The notes below the pieces were generated by a model. The model was given only the letters and a program-made list of their open reading frames with translations. It did not search any database and had not been told where the DNA came from. 48,551 nucleotides of DNA from Yoonia sp. F2084L (lineage in GTDB: Bacteria; Pseudomonadota; Alphaproteobacteria; Rhodobacterales; Rhodobacteraceae): NCBI RefSeq assembly GCF_023015625.1, contig NZ_JALKAH010000009.1:1-48551 (forward strand), given 5' to 3'. Of the stretch, positions 25,310 through 34,612 are shown in pieces (the stretch's first letter is position 1; every line of letters begins with the position of its first letter). A program made the position numbers and the translations under genes.

Positions 25310-28212
25310 GGCTGCACGCCCCTGAAAACACGGTCACTTTCACCTTCGATGGTCGTAAGATCAAAGGGGTGCCGGGTGAGCCGGTTTCAGCCGCACTTTT
25401 GGCAAATGACATCAAGCTGGTGGCTCGATCCTTCAAGTATCACCGGCCCCGTGGGGTGATGTCGGCAGGGTCCGAAGAGCAAAACGCGCTGGTGACCATC
25501 GGTCATGGCGCGCAGGCGGAACCGAATGTGCGGGCGACCACCTTGGAGGTGTCCGAAGGGCTGGAGGTTTCAAGCCAGAACGCCTGGCCGTCGCTGCGTT
25601 ATGACATGATGGCGGTCAATGATCTGGCCTCCCCGTTTCTGGCCGCTGGCTTTTATTACAAAACCTTCATGTGGCCCCGCAGCTTTTGGGAAAAGCTGTA
25701 CGAGCCTGTGATCCGGCGCGCCGCTGGTCTGGGCGCGCTGAGCGGTGAAACAAACCCGGATACCTACGAAAAGGCCTTTGCCTTTTGTGATGTGCTGGTG
25801 ATCGGCGCAGGGCCTGCGGGCCTGATGGCTGCTTTGACTGCGGGGCGCGCTGGCGCTGATGTGATCATCGCCGACGAAGACACCGCCATGGGCGGTCGTC
25901 TGCTGCGCGAGCAAGAGCAGGTAGATGGCAAACCGGGTGCAGATTGGGTGGCAGCGGCGCTGGCAGAGCTGGATGCGCTGCCCAATGTGCGCCGCATGAC
26001 CCGCACGACCGTGACGGGGGCTTATGATCAAGGCACCTATGGCGCGTTGGAGCGTATCGCGGGGCCGCGCGTGCCGGGCAAACCGCTGGAATGCTTCTGG
26101 CGCATCGTTGCCAAACGCGCGATCCTTTGTGCAGGTGCCTTGGAGCGTCCGATTGCCTTTCCCAATAACGACCGTCCGGGCATCATGATGGCGAGTGCTG
26201 TGCGCGCCTATGTGAACCGCTGGGGTGTTGCCCCGGGCACGCGGGTTGCGATCTTTGGTAACAATGATGATGCGCATCGCACGGCGCGTGATCTGGTCGC
26301 GGCAGGCATCAAGGTGGCCGCCCTGATCGACAGCCGCGATGATGCGGATGTGGAGGGCGACTTTCCGATCTACACTGGCGCTAAAGTCATCGCCACCAAA
26401 GGGCGCCATGCACTGCAAAGCATCACGATCCGGCACAATGGCGGGACGCGCGTCATCCGTACCGATTGTCTGGCCATGTCCGGTGGCTGGAACCCGACGG
26501 TGCATCTGACTTGCCATATGAACGGGCGACCAACATGGCGCGAGGATATCGCGTCTTTCGTGCCGACACCTGAAAGCATTCCGGGGATGGTCACGGCGGG
26601 CGCTTGTAATGGGACCTTCAGCACTGCGGCCTGTTTGGCAGAGGGTGCCAAGGCTGCCGTTGAAGTCGCAGGGGGCCTCGGGTTGAAACCCGAGGTGACG
26701 GTACCTGCTGCGGATGATGCGAGCTATGCGATCACCCCGCTTTGGGCGGTCCCGGGCAAGGGGCGCAAGTGGATTGATTTTCAGAACGATGTGCATGTCA
26801 AAGACATCAAGCTTGCTGCGCAGGAAAACTTCCGCTCGGTTGAGCATATGAAGCGTTACACCACGCAAGGAATGGCACCTGATCAAGGGAAGTCGTCGAA
26901 CGTGGTGGCGTTGGCCGTGCTGGCCGATGCGACGGGGCGCGGTATTCCTGAGACTGGGACGACGACATTCCGTCCACCCTATGTCCCGGTCTCCATTGCG
27001 GCGATGGGTGCAGGCAGTCAGGGCAAAGGATTTGCGCCCGAACGCTTTACCACTTCGCACCGCGCCAGCATCGCCCGTGACGCGCCAATGATTGAGGCAG
27101 GGCTGTGGTATCGCCCCAGCTATTTCCCGCAGAAGGGCGAGACGCATTGGCAGCAATCCTGCGACCGCGAGGTGGGCTATGTCCGCAATGCGGTGGGTGT
27201 TTGCGATGTGTCGACCCTGGGCAAGATCGACATTCAGGGGCCGGATGCGGCCGCCCTTTTGGATTTCGTCTATACCAACACATTCTCCACCCTGAAGGTG
27301 GGGCGTGTGCGCTATGGTCTGATGCTCCGTGAAGACGGGCATGTAATGGATGACGGCACGACCGCGCGTCTGGGCGAGCAGCATTTTGTGATGACCACGA
27401 CAACGGCGGCGGCGGGTCTGGTAATGCGTCATCTGGAGTTCGTCTTGCAGGTCCTGCGCCCTGATCTGGATGCCAAAGTGATCTCGGTCACCGAACAATG
27501 GGCGCAGTTTGCCGTGGCCGGGCCGCAGGCGCGGGCACTGTTGAATACTGTTTTGGATCAGGAGCTTGACGATGAGTCTTGGCCTTTCATGGCCTGCGGT
27601 GAGGTTGGGGTCGCTGGCGTGCCGGGCCGGTTGTTCCGGATCTCGTTTTCGGGTGAGCACGCATATGAGGTGGCGGTCCCGTCGCGCTATGGTGAGAGCC
27701 TGTTCCGCATGCTGACAGCGCAGGCTGAGGTTATGGGAGGTGGTCCTTATGGCATGGAAGCATTGAATGTGTTGCGGATCGAGAAGGGCTTTATCACCCA
27801 TGCTGAAATCCATGGCCGCACGACCGCATTTGATATCGGGATGGCGCGCATGATCAGCACTAAGAAAGACTGTATCGGCAAAGCCTCGGCGGCCCGTCCG
27901 GGCCTTCTTGGCGAGAGCCGTCAGCAATTGGTGGGATTGCGCGGGAAGGGCCGCGATCATGCGCTGACTGCGGGCGCGCATTTGTTCGAAACGCAAGCTG
28001 CAGAGACCCGCGTGAATAGCCAAGGCTACACAACCTCGGTCTGTTTTTCACCGACACTTGAGACGCATCTGGCGCTGGGCTTTCTTGAGAATGGTCGCGC
28101 GCGGCATGGCGAGGTGATCAAGTTGCGCGATCATTTGCGAGATATAACCGAAGAGGTCGAGGTTTGCGATCCGGTCTTCTTTGACCCGACCGGAGGACGT
28201 GCGCGTGGCTAA
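25306..28212 (+). CDS. soxA: Sarcosine oxidase alpha subunit
   Basis: This 968-aa subunit has an N-terminal ferredoxin-like domain (TFDGRKIKGVPGEPVSAALL), a Rossmann NAD/FAD region (VLVIGAGPAGLMAALTAG, residues 164-180) and, from about 590, a C-terminal aminomethyltransferase (GCV_T) domain that uses tetrahydrofolate (GVCDVSTLGKIDIQGPDA, EVGVAGVPGRLFRISFSGEHAYEV, GMEALNVLRIEKG). It forms the large subunit of the heterotetramer and passes the one-carbon unit to folate. Two very long minus-strand open frames lie opposite and are shadows of high-GC codon use. The gene overlaps soxG by 8 bp. Confidence 0.96.
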   Translation: MRLHAPENTVTFTFDGRKIKGVPGEPVSAALLANDIKLVARSFKYHRPRGVMSAGSEEQNALVTIGHGAQAEPNVRATTLEVSEGLEVSSQNAWPSLRYDMMAVNDLASPFLAAGFYYKTFMWPRSFWEKLYEPVIRRAAGLGALSGETNPDTYEKAFAFCDVLVIGAGPAGLMAALTAGRAGADVIIADEDTAMGGRLLREQEQVDGKPGADWVAAALAELDALPNVRRMTRTTVTGAYDQGTYGALERIAGPRVPGKPLECFWRIVAKRAILCAGALERPIAFPNNDRPGIMMASAVRAYVNRWGVAPGTRVAIFGNNDDAHRTARDLVAAGIKVAALIDSRDDADVEGDFPIYTGAKVIATKGRHALQSITIRHNGGTRVIRTDCLAMSGGWNPTVHLTCHMNGRPTWREDIASFVPTPESIPGMVTAGACNGTFSTAACLAEGAKAAVEVAGGLGLKPEVTVPAADDASYAITPLWAVPGKGRKWIDFQNDVHVKDIKLAAQENFRSVEHMKRYTTQGMAPDQGKSSNVVALAVLADATGRGIPETGTTTFRPPYVPVSIAAMGAGSQGKGFAPERFTTSHRASIARDAPMIEAGLWYRPSYFPQKGETHWQQSCDREVGYVRNAVGVCDVSTLGKIDIQGPDAAALLDFVYTNTFSTLKVGRVRYGLMLREDGHVMDDGTTARLGEQHFVMTTTTAAAGLVMRHLEFVLQVLRPDLDAKVISVTEQWAQFAVAGPQARALLNTVLDQELDDESWPFMACGEVGVAGVPGRLFRISFSGEHAYEVAVPSRYGESLFRMLTAQAEVMGGGPYGMEALNVLRIEKGFITHAEIHGRTTAFDIGMARMISTKKDCIGKASAARPGLLGESRQQLVGLRGKGRDHALTAGAHLFETQAAETRVNSQGYTTSVCFSPTLETHLALGFLENGRARHGEVIKLRDHLRDITEEVEVCDPVFFDPTGGRARG

Positions 28213-28714
28213 GTTGATTGCATTGACGCCTTTTGCGGGTTTGTTGCCGGTTATCCACGGTGGGATAGAGGCGTCAGAGGTTTTGCCACAGCGGCTAATG
28301 TCGGTGGCCCCTTATGCCGGACAGGAAAAGGCCGTTGCGGCGAAGCTGGACGACGGGCTGGCCAAGGTGAACCGGCGTAAGGGCGCTGTCACATGGTTTG
28401 GCCATGGGGTCTGGTTGGTTGCGGGTGATGTGGCTTTAGACGGTTTGGCTGCTGTGACGGATCAGTCGGATGCTTGGGCGGTCGTGCAGATAGCGGGAAC
28501 TGGCGTTGAAGATGTGTTGGCACGACTTGTGCCGGTCGATCTGCGCCGCGGGCTGTTCAGGAACAACCATGTGGCCAAGACCATGCTGGGGCATCTGTCG
28601 GTGACGATCATCCGCACCGGGTCGCATGCTTTTGAGATTATGGTGATGCGGTCGATGGCGCAGACGCTGGTGCATGATCTGGATGTTGCAATGCGTGGGG
28701 TTGCGGCGCGCTAG
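28205..28714 (+). CDS. soxG: Sarcosine oxidase gamma subunit
   Basis: This 169-aa subunit shows the gamma-chain features WFGHGVWLVAGD, AAVTDQSDAWAVVQIAG, LARLVPVDLRRGLF and KTMLGHLSVTIIRTG. I choose GTG at 28205 (VAKLIALTPF), because GGAGG lies 8 nt upstream at 28192-28196; a TTG at 28181 would extend it into the soxA end. The sox cluster order here is B-D-A-G. No glyA, purU or folD follows; the next gene is dnaG. Confidence 0.92.
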   Translation: MAKLIALTPFAGLLPVIHGGIEASEVLPQRLMSVAPYAGQEKAVAAKLDDGLAKVNRRKGAVTWFGHGVWLVAGDVALDGLAAVTDQSDAWAVVQIAGTGVEDVLARLVPVDLRRGLFRNNHVAKTMLGHLSVTIIRTGSHAFEIMVMRSMAQTLVHDLDVAMRGVAAR

Positions 28715-28804
28715 GATGCGCGGGCGGGATGCCTCCGGCGGAAGTTTGATTGGACGAAGAAAGACGGACTCGCACTCGGTTCAGGCTTGGGCGATACTGC
28801 TGCC

Positions 28805-30766
28805 ATGAGCTTGCCACCCGGATTCTTGGATGAACTGCGCAATCGACTGTCCCTTGGGCAGGTCGTGGGCCGTAAGGTTATGTGGGATACCCGCAAGTCC
28901 AATCAGGGCAAGGGCGATCTTTGGGCCCCTTGTCCGTTTCATCAAGAAAAGACCGCAAGCTTCCATGTGGATGATCGCAAGGGATTTTATTATTGCTTTG
29001 GCTGTCATGCCAAAGGTGATGCGATTTCCTTTGTGCGCGAGACCGAGAATGTCGACTTCATGGAAGCCGTCAAAATCCTGGCCGGCGAGGCCGGGATGCC
29101 CATCCCTGAACAAGACCCACAAGCGCAGCAGAAGGCCAACCGACGCGATCAACTGATCGCCGTTATGGAACAGGCGGTTGCCTTTTATCGGCTTCAACTG
29201 AAAACCGCGAAAGGTGCGGAGGCCCGCGATTATCTTGCCAATCGCGGTCTTAAGGATGACGCGCTTGACCGCTGGGAAATTGGCCTTGCGCCGCCAGGGT
29301 GGAGCAATCTTTGGCAGCATTTGACCGAAAAAGGGGTCGATAAGGCGCTTATTCTGGAGGCGGGTCTCGCCCGCAGCTCTGACCAAGGTAAAGAGCCTTA
29401 TGATACATTCCGCAATCGCATCATGTTCCCTATTCGGGACGGGCGTGGGCGCTGCATTGCCTTTGGCGGGCGGGCCATCGACCCCGGCGATAATGCCAAA
29501 TACCTGAATTCGCCCGAGACGCCGCTGTTTGACAAGTCGCGCAGCCTTTTCAACGTCAAAAACGCGCGTGAGGCAGCGGGTAAAGGCCATCCTTTGATCG
29601 TGGCCGAAGGCTATATGGACGTGATTGCCTTGTCCGAGGCAGGGTTCAAGGGGGCCGTTGCCCCGCTGGGCACTGCGGTGACGGATACTCAGCTTGATAT
29701 GATGTGGCGCATTGCACCCGAGCCGATCATCATGCTGGATGGCGACACCGCCGGACGCCGCGCCGCCGAACGGGTGATTGATCTGGCTTTGGGCAAGTTG
29801 CAAGGCGGCAACAGCCTGTTTTTCCTTGAACTGCCAGCAGGCAAGGACCCTGATGATTTCCTGCGCGAAAACGGACGTACAGCACTACAGGCACAGATTG
29901 ATGATTTTGCGACGCCATTGGTCAAAAAACTTTGGCTGACGGAACTGAACCGCAAGACGCATGAAACGCCCGAACAAAAGGCGGATCTGGATAAACGTTT
30001 GCGGGCGCAGATTGGCAAAATTCCTGATCAGGACATCAAGCGCTATTACGGCGACGCGATCAAAAACTATCGGTGGGAGACCTTCAAACCAGCCAATTGG
30101 GCACCTGCCTACAAGGGGCGCGGCAAGCCGCAAAATGTCAATGCAACAGGGGCGGCAAAGCAATCCTTGCTGGCGGGACACATGGATGAAGCGCAGCTGT
30201 TTCTGCTGAAAGATCGTATTATTGCCGCGATTGCGCTGACAAACCCGGCGGTTGCAATTCAATTCCGGGATGGGTTGGAACGGTTTGAGGTCGTTGACGC
30301 AACCGCGCGCACCGTGATCGATTCAATCGTCAGCCTGGCGGACACAACCGCGCTTGAGGCGCTTGAAAATGATGTCAAAGCCGCGATCGGTGCAGGCGCT
30401 GTTGACCGTTTGTTGCAAGACAACTTCATAAGGTTGCAACCATGTGTACGAAAAAACCTTGATGCAGACATTGTATTGCATGAGCTGACTTACAATATGG
30501 CCTTAGTATCCGCCAATCGCGCGGTGATTTCTGAGACGATTGAGGCGGAGGAAGACCTCGAAGATTATCCATCGCATGTGATCGACAGTCGCCTGTTTGC
30601 CGTCACCCGCGCGCGCGACGAGGCGCTGCGCGGCGGACGCGAAGACACGTCGCAGTTTGCGGTCGCCGACAATGGGACGAATGTGGATATTGATGAACGC
30701 AATGCCTTCGATGCGCTGCTGGCGCAGATCGAAGTTGCTGCGGGCAAGGATCGTCCTAAGTCGTGA
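28805..30766 (+). CDS. dnaG: DNA primase
   Basis: This 653-aa primase lays down RNA primers at the replication fork. The N-terminal CHC2 zinc finger is visible (Cys43, His46, Cys64, Cys67 in CPFHQEKTASF and FYYCFGCHAKGD). The TOPRIM core has VAEGYMDVIAL and MLDGDTAGRRAAERV. The C-terminal helicase-binding region is present, so the length is complete. The ATG at 28805 (MSLPPGFLDELRNR) is the family start; an ATG six codons upstream is less likely. rpoD follows after 131 bp, as in many alphaproteobacterial macromolecular-synthesis clusters, but rpsU is absent upstream. Confidence 0.96.
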   Translation: MSLPPGFLDELRNRLSLGQVVGRKVMWDTRKSNQGKGDLWAPCPFHQEKTASFHVDDRKGFYYCFGCHAKGDAISFVRETENVDFMEAVKILAGEAGMPIPEQDPQAQQKANRRDQLIAVMEQAVAFYRLQLKTAKGAEARDYLANRGLKDDALDRWEIGLAPPGWSNLWQHLTEKGVDKALILEAGLARSSDQGKEPYDTFRNRIMFPIRDGRGRCIAFGGRAIDPGDNAKYLNSPETPLFDKSRSLFNVKNAREAAGKGHPLIVAEGYMDVIALSEAGFKGAVAPLGTAVTDTQLDMMWRIAPEPIIMLDGDTAGRRAAERVIDLALGKLQGGNSLFFLELPAGKDPDDFLRENGRTALQAQIDDFATPLVKKLWLTELNRKTHETPEQKADLDKRLRAQIGKIPDQDIKRYYGDAIKNYRWETFKPANWAPAYKGRGKPQNVNATGAAKQSLLAGHMDEAQLFLLKDRIIAAIALTNPAVAIQFRDGLERFEVVDATARTVIDSIVSLADTTALEALENDVKAAIGAGAVDRLLQDNFIRLQPCVRKNLDADIVLHELTYNMALVSANRAVISETIEAEEDLEDYPSHVIDSRLFAVTRARDEALRGGREDTSQFAVADNGTNVDIDERNAFDALLAQIEVAAGKDRPKS

Positions 30767-30789
30767 CCAAACGACACACACGATAAAAA

Positions 30790-30807
30790 CAAGGCGCTAC
30801 CGCCTTG
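30790..30807. repeat. Hairpin CAAGGCG-CTAC-CGCCTTG after dnaG
   Basis: A perfect 7-bp stem (30790-30796 with 30801-30807) encloses a 4-nt loop, 24 bp after the dnaG stop. No T-run follows, so it may be an RNA-processing or attenuation structure between dnaG and rpoD rather than a simple terminator. Confidence 0.55.
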
Positions 30808-30859
30808 CGAATCAGCCAGATGCGGGGTTGATTCGAATTTAACCGAATCAGCCGAATCA
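30808..30859. repeat. CGAATCA repeats in the rpoD leader
   Basis: CGAATCAGCC occurs at 30808-30817 and 30844-30853, and a third CGAATCA at 30853-30859. The second copy also pairs with TGATTCG (30829-30835) to form a perfect 7-bp inverted repeat with an 8-nt spacer. The cluster ends 38 bp before the rpoD start codon. Confidence 0.6.
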
Positions 30860-30897
30860 CTTTGGCATGAATTTATGCGTTCGAAAGGGCTTTCCGA

Positions 30898-32883
30898 ATG
30901 GCTGCGAAAGACAACAACGACAGTACAGGTGGTGATCAGGACGGCGATATCAGCCTTGATATGAGCCAGACCGCGGTCAAGAAAATGATCGCCGACGCCC
31001 GAGAACGCGGCTACATCACCTATGATCAACTCAACGCAGTGCTGCCGCCAGAGCAGGTGTCGTCGGATCAGATCGAAGACGTGATGTCTATGCTGTCGGA
31101 AATGGGCATTCAGGTCACCGAAGAAGAAGAAAGCGAAGAGACCGAGGAAAACCTAGGCAACACAGCCGTGGCCACGGTTGCCGGATCGCGTGAGGTTACG
31201 CTTGGCGGGGCAGAGGCTGAGAAGCTTGACCGGACAGATGACCCTGTGCGCATGTATCTGCGCGAAATGGGCTCGGTTGAATTGCTGTCGCGTGAGGGCG
31301 AAATCGCGATTGCCAAGCGGATCGAAGCTGGCCGCAATACAATGATTTTGGGGCTGTGCGAAAGCCCGCTTACATTCCAGGCGATTACCATCTGGCGTGA
31401 CGAACTGTTGTCGGAAGACATTTTGTTGCGCGATGTGATCGACCTTGAAACTACATTCGGCAATCAGCTTGGCGAAGATGGCGAGGAAGAAACCGTTGTC
31501 GCTGCACCAGCCGTCGTCGGGGCAGAAGAAAAGAAAGAAGAGACGCAAGAGCTTGACGCTGATGGCAATCCGATTGCCAAAGATGACGACGATGATGATG
31601 ACGATCAGGCGAATATGTCGCTGGCCGCGATGGAGGCCGCCCTGAAGCCGCGGGTTCTTGAAACGCTTGACCTGATTGCCCGCGACTTTACGGCACTGTC
31701 GGATATGCAAGATGCCCGGATGTCGGCCACCTTGAACGAAGATTCCTCGTTTTCTGACAAGCAAGAAACGAAATATCAAAAGCTGCGCTCCGAGATTGTG
31801 GAACTGGTGAATTCGCTTCACCTGCACAACAACCGGATCGAGGCGCTGATCGACCAACTTTACGGTATCAACCGGCGGATCATGTCTATCGACAGCTCTA
31901 TGGTGAAACTGGCTGACCAAGCTCGTATCAACCGCCGCGAATTTGTTGACGCCTATCGCGGCCGCGAGCTGGACCCGAACTGGCTGGACGATATGTCACA
32001 AAAGGCTGGCCGTGGCTGGCAGATGATGATCGAGAAATCGACCGACAAAATTGAAGAACTGCGCGGTGATATGGCTCAGGTTGGCCAGTATGTTGGCGTC
32101 GATATCACCGAATTCCGCCGCATCGTGCAGCAAGTTCAGAAGGGTGAAAAGGAGGCGCGTCAGGCCAAGAAAGAAATGGTCGAGGCGAACCTGCGTTTGG
32201 TGATTTCCATCGCCAAGAAATACACGAACCGTGGCCTGCAATTCCTTGATCTTATTCAGGAAGGTAACATTGGCCTGATGAAGGCGGTCGATAAATTCGA
32301 ATACCGCCGCGGCTACAAATTCTCGACCTATGCGACATGGTGGATCCGTCAGGCGATCACGCGTTCTATCGCTGATCAGGCGCGCACGATCCGTATTCCT
32401 GTGCATATGATCGAAACGATCAATAAACTTGTCCGCACCGGTCGCCAGATGCTGCACGAAATCGGCCGCGAACCGACACCAGAAGAGTTGGCAGAAAAAC
32501 TGCAAATGCCTTTGGAAAAGGTCCGTAAGGTGATGAAGATCGCCAAGGAACCGATCAGCCTTGAGACACCGATTGGTGACGAGGAAGACAGCCAGCTTGG
32601 CGACTTCATCGAGGACAAGAATGCGATCCTGCCGCTCGACAGCGCCATTCAGGAAAACCTCAAAGAGACCACAACACGGGTTCTGGCCTCGCTCACGCCG
32701 CGCGAAGAACGTGTGCTGCGGATGCGGTTTGGCATCGGCATGAACACTGACCATACGCTTGAGGAAGTGGGCCAGCAGTTCAGCGTGACGCGCGAACGTA
32801 TCCGCCAGATCGAGGCAAAAGCACTACGGAAGTTGAAGCATCCAAGCAGAAGTAGGAAATTGCGGTCGTTCTTGGATCAGTAA
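30898..32883 (+). CDS. rpoD: RNA polymerase primary sigma factor (sigma-70)
   Basis: This 661-aa protein is the housekeeping sigma factor. Region 1.1 is at the N-terminus. An unusually acidic linker ([10 protein letters not shown]) and a spacer domain lie between regions 1 and 2. Region 2 includes [25 protein letters not shown] and the promoter-melting/-10 helix with [18 protein letters not shown]. Region 4 ends in [30 protein letters not shown]. The start ATG at 30898 follows a weak GGGC-type site. A leader with repeated CGAATCA motifs precedes it. Confidence 0.97.
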   Translation: MAAKDNNDSTGGDQDGDISLDMSQTAVKKMIADARERGYITYDQLNAVLPPEQVSSDQIEDVMSMLSEMGIQVTEEEESEETEENLGNTAVATVAGSREVTLGGAEAEKLDRTDDPVRMYLREMGSVELLSREGEIAIAKRIEAGRNTMILGLCESPLTFQAITIWRDELLSEDILLRDVIDLETTFGNQLGEDGEEETVVAAPAVVGAEEKKEETQELDADGNPIAKDDDDDDDDQANMSLAAMEAALKPRVLETLDLIARDFTALSDMQDARMSATLNEDSSFSDKQETKYQKLRSEIVELVNSLHLHNNRIEALIDQLYGINRRIMSIDSSMVKLADQARINRREFVDAYRGRELDPNWLDDMSQKAGRGWQMMIEKSTDKIEELRGDMAQVGQYVGVDITEFRRIVQQVQKGEKEARQAKKEMVEANLRLVISIAKKYTNRGLQFLDLIQEGNIGLMKAVDKFEYRRGYKFSTYATWWIRQAITRSIADQARTIRIPVHMIETINKLVRTGRQMLHEIGREPTPEELAEKLQMPLEKVRKVMKIAKEPISLETPIGDEEDSQLGDFIEDKNAILPLDSAIQENLKETTTRVLASLTPREERVLRMRFGIGMNTDHTLEEVGQQFSVTRERIRQIEAKALRKLKHPSRSRKLRSFLDQ

Positions 32884-32898
32884 GCCTGCGAGGTCCCT

Positions 32899-33156
32899 AT
32901 GGCACTTTTTTCCAAACTCTTTGGTGGCGGAAAAACGGAAACCGCCACACCGGAGATCTACAAAGATCATGCAATCACCGCGGTCCCTCAGAAAGAGGCA
33001 AACGGCTGGCGTCTTGCGGCGCGGATTGAGAAGGGCGGGCAAGAGCACACGTTGATCCGTGCAGATGTCATTTCGTCAAAAGACGAGGCTGAAGCCGCCT
33101 CAATCGCCAAGGCCAAGCAGATGATTGATGAGCAGGGCGCGCGGCTGTTCGACTAA
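32899..33156 (+). CDS. HlyU-family protein
   Basis: This 85-aa protein begins MALFSKLFGGGKTE and has the HlyU-type segment YKDHAITAVPQKEANGWRLAARIEK followed by ADVISSKDEAEAASIAKAKQMIDEQG. The Pfam HlyU family is small and named after a regulator, but many members in alphaproteobacteria lack a tested role. It starts 15 bp after rpoD, so it is probably cotranscribed with it. Confidence 0.85.
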   Translation: MALFSKLFGGGKTETATPEIYKDHAITAVPQKEANGWRLAARIEKGGQEHTLIRADVISSKDEAEAASIAKAKQMIDEQGARLFD

Positions 33157-33253
33157 CTCTCGCACTGAAACATCCTGTCACGCCCCGCTCATGTGCATTT
33201 ACGATCATGTGACATGCGGTTTCAGTAGATTGTAAAGACAAGGCAACAGGCGC

Positions 33254-33278
33254 ACATCCTTTAGTATCGAAAGGATGT
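33254..33278 (+). promoter_or_regulatory. mRNA hairpin burying the ribosome-binding site of the next gene
   Basis: ACATCCTTT (33254-33262) and AAAGGATGT (33270-33278) form a perfect 9-bp stem with a 7-nt loop. The right arm contains AAAGGA, the Shine-Dalgarno of the small exported-protein gene starting at 33283. The structure would hold the site closed in the mRNA, as RNA thermometers or other translation switches do. A protein-binding palindrome in DNA is the main alternative. Confidence 0.6.
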
Positions 33279-33282
33279 CGTT

Positions 33283-33549
33283 ATGACCAAACTGTCCATA
33301 TCTCTTGCGGCCGCTATGTTTTCCGTGACTTTTGTATCCGCCGCCAGCGCCTACAGCACTGAGCCCGTTTCGCGATCGTTCGCTAGCATCTCTCAGGTCG
33401 CCATGTCCACACCGCAGACGGCTGACGTCGAAGGCGCCTGCATTGTGCGGATCACGCCAATCCTTGCTGCAATTTTGAACCTGTCTGATGACTGGCGCGG
33501 GGGCGCGAGCCAACCACAGCAGAGATCGCTTGCCTGCGCGCAAGAGTAA
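33283..33549 (+). CDS. Small exported protein of unknown function
   Basis: This 88-aa protein has a clear signal peptide (KLSISLAAAMFSVTFVSAASA, cleavage before YSTEP). The mature part of about 65 residues holds two cysteines (GACIVRI and the near-terminal LACAQE) that could form a disulphide in the periplasm. I recognise no domain. Its ribosome-binding site lies inside a perfect hairpin, so translation is likely conditional. It stands alone between the HlyU-like and YjbQ genes. Confidence 0.75.
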   Translation: MTKLSISLAAAMFSVTFVSAASAYSTEPVSRSFASISQVAMSTPQTADVEGACIVRITPILAAILNLSDDWRGGASQPQQRSLACAQE

Positions 33550-33585
33550 CTTGCGCTTTGCCAGATGCAGGTCGATGGTACGGGC

Positions 33586-33990
33586 ATGCAGACCCGATTT
33601 GAAATCGCAACCAACGGCCCCGGCCTTTATGAGTTGACCCGCCAAGTCGTCGACTGGGCTGAAGGCACCGGTCTTTTGACCCTGTTTATTCAGCACACCT
33701 CGGCCAGTTTGGTCATTCAGGAAAACGCCGACCCAGAGGTGCAGGTTGATCTGCAAAACTATTTTGCGCGGTTGGTGCCACCCACAACCGACCCCAGCAT
33801 GGCCTATCTGACGCATACATATGAAGGCCCTGATGATATGCCTGCGCATATCAAAGCCGCACTTCTTCCGACGCATCTGAGCATCCCCGTAACGGATGGT
33901 ACGCTCGCTTTGGGCACGTGGCAGGGCATCTATCTGTTTGAGCATCGCGACAGGCCACACCGCCGGCATGTTGTGGCCCATCTGGCCTAG
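33586..33990 (+). CDS. YjbQ/UPF0047 family protein
   Basis: This protein of about 134 residues shows the family signature LFIQHTSASLVIQENADPEVQVDL and the C-terminal GTWQGIYLFEHRDRPHRR with the conserved H-x-D/R pattern. YjbQ proteins form trimers, and some have weak thiamine-phosphate synthase activity; the physiological role is unclear. The ATG at 33586 (MQTRFEIAT) matches the usual N-terminus; an in-frame ATG at 33565 adds 7 residues and cannot be excluded because neither has a strong ribosome-binding site. Confidence 0.9.
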   Translation: MQTRFEIATNGPGLYELTRQVVDWAEGTGLLTLFIQHTSASLVIQENADPEVQVDLQNYFARLVPPTTDPSMAYLTHTYEGPDDMPAHIKAALLPTHLSIPVTDGTLALGTWQGIYLFEHRDRPHRRHVVAHLA

Positions 33991-34138
33991 GCGAGTCTTT
34001 GGCGCAACGGTTTTACCCCCGCATTTAGCGGCGCAAAATGCCCACTACCCAAAACCTGCGATGATTCATATAGTGCCTGTGGATAACTGGGGCCGCGATA
34101 CCAGCGATAGACCCCATAGCGACAGATAAGGATCCGCC

Positions 34139-34612
34139 ATGCGTTGCCCATTTTGTGGAAATGTTGACACACAGGTAAAAGACAGCCGACCCGCCGAGGA
34201 CCATGTGGCGATCCGCCGTCGGCGATTTTGCCCGGCTTGCGGAGGGCGCTTTACGACTTATGAACGGGTGCAACTCCGCGACCTTGTCGTCATCAAAACA
34301 AATGGGCGCCGGGAAGACTTTGACCGACCCAAACTGGAACGCTCTATCCGGATCGCGTTGCAAAAGCGCCCGGTTGAACCTGAACGGATCGACCAGATGA
34401 TCAGCGGTATCGTGCGCCGTCTGGAAAGCATGGGCGAGACAGACATTCCGTCCGGCACCATCGGCGAGATCGTGATGGAAAGCCTTGCCCGGATTGATAC
34501 CGTTGCCTATGTGCGATTTGCGAGTGTTTACAAGAACTTCCAGGCCGCAGATGATTTTGATAAATTTGTCAGCGAACTGCGCCCCGAAAGCAAAGACGAA
34601 GACGACGCGTGA
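34139..34612 (+). CDS. nrdR: Transcriptional repressor NrdR
   Basis: This 157-aa protein has the zinc ribbon Cys3-Cys6-Cys31-Cys34 ([14 protein letters not shown]) and an ATP-cone domain ([32 protein letters not shown]). NrdR senses (d)ATP and represses ribonucleotide reductase genes through NrdR boxes. The stop overlaps the ribD start (GTGA), a very common order nrdR-ribD. The 148-bp leader contains no obvious terminator. Confidence 0.96.
   Translation: MRCPFCGNVDTQVKDSRPAEDHVAIRRRRFCPACGGRFTTYERVQLRDLVVIKTNGRREDFDRPKLERSIRIALQKRPVEPERIDQMISGIVRRLESMGETDIPSGTIGEIVMESLARIDTVAYVRFASVYKNFQAADDFDKFVSELRPESKDEDDA

Noticed and set aside
25570..28023. Minus-strand open frame of about 817 codons opposite soxA
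   Set aside because: It is an antisense shadow of a high-GC gene, without ribosome-binding site or family motifs, while soxA on the plus strand has all expected domains.
31585..31610. Run of GAT/GAC codons in rpoD as a microsatellite
   Set aside because: It encodes the acidic linker typical of alphaproteobacterial sigma factors and keeps the frame, so it is best read as protein-coding.
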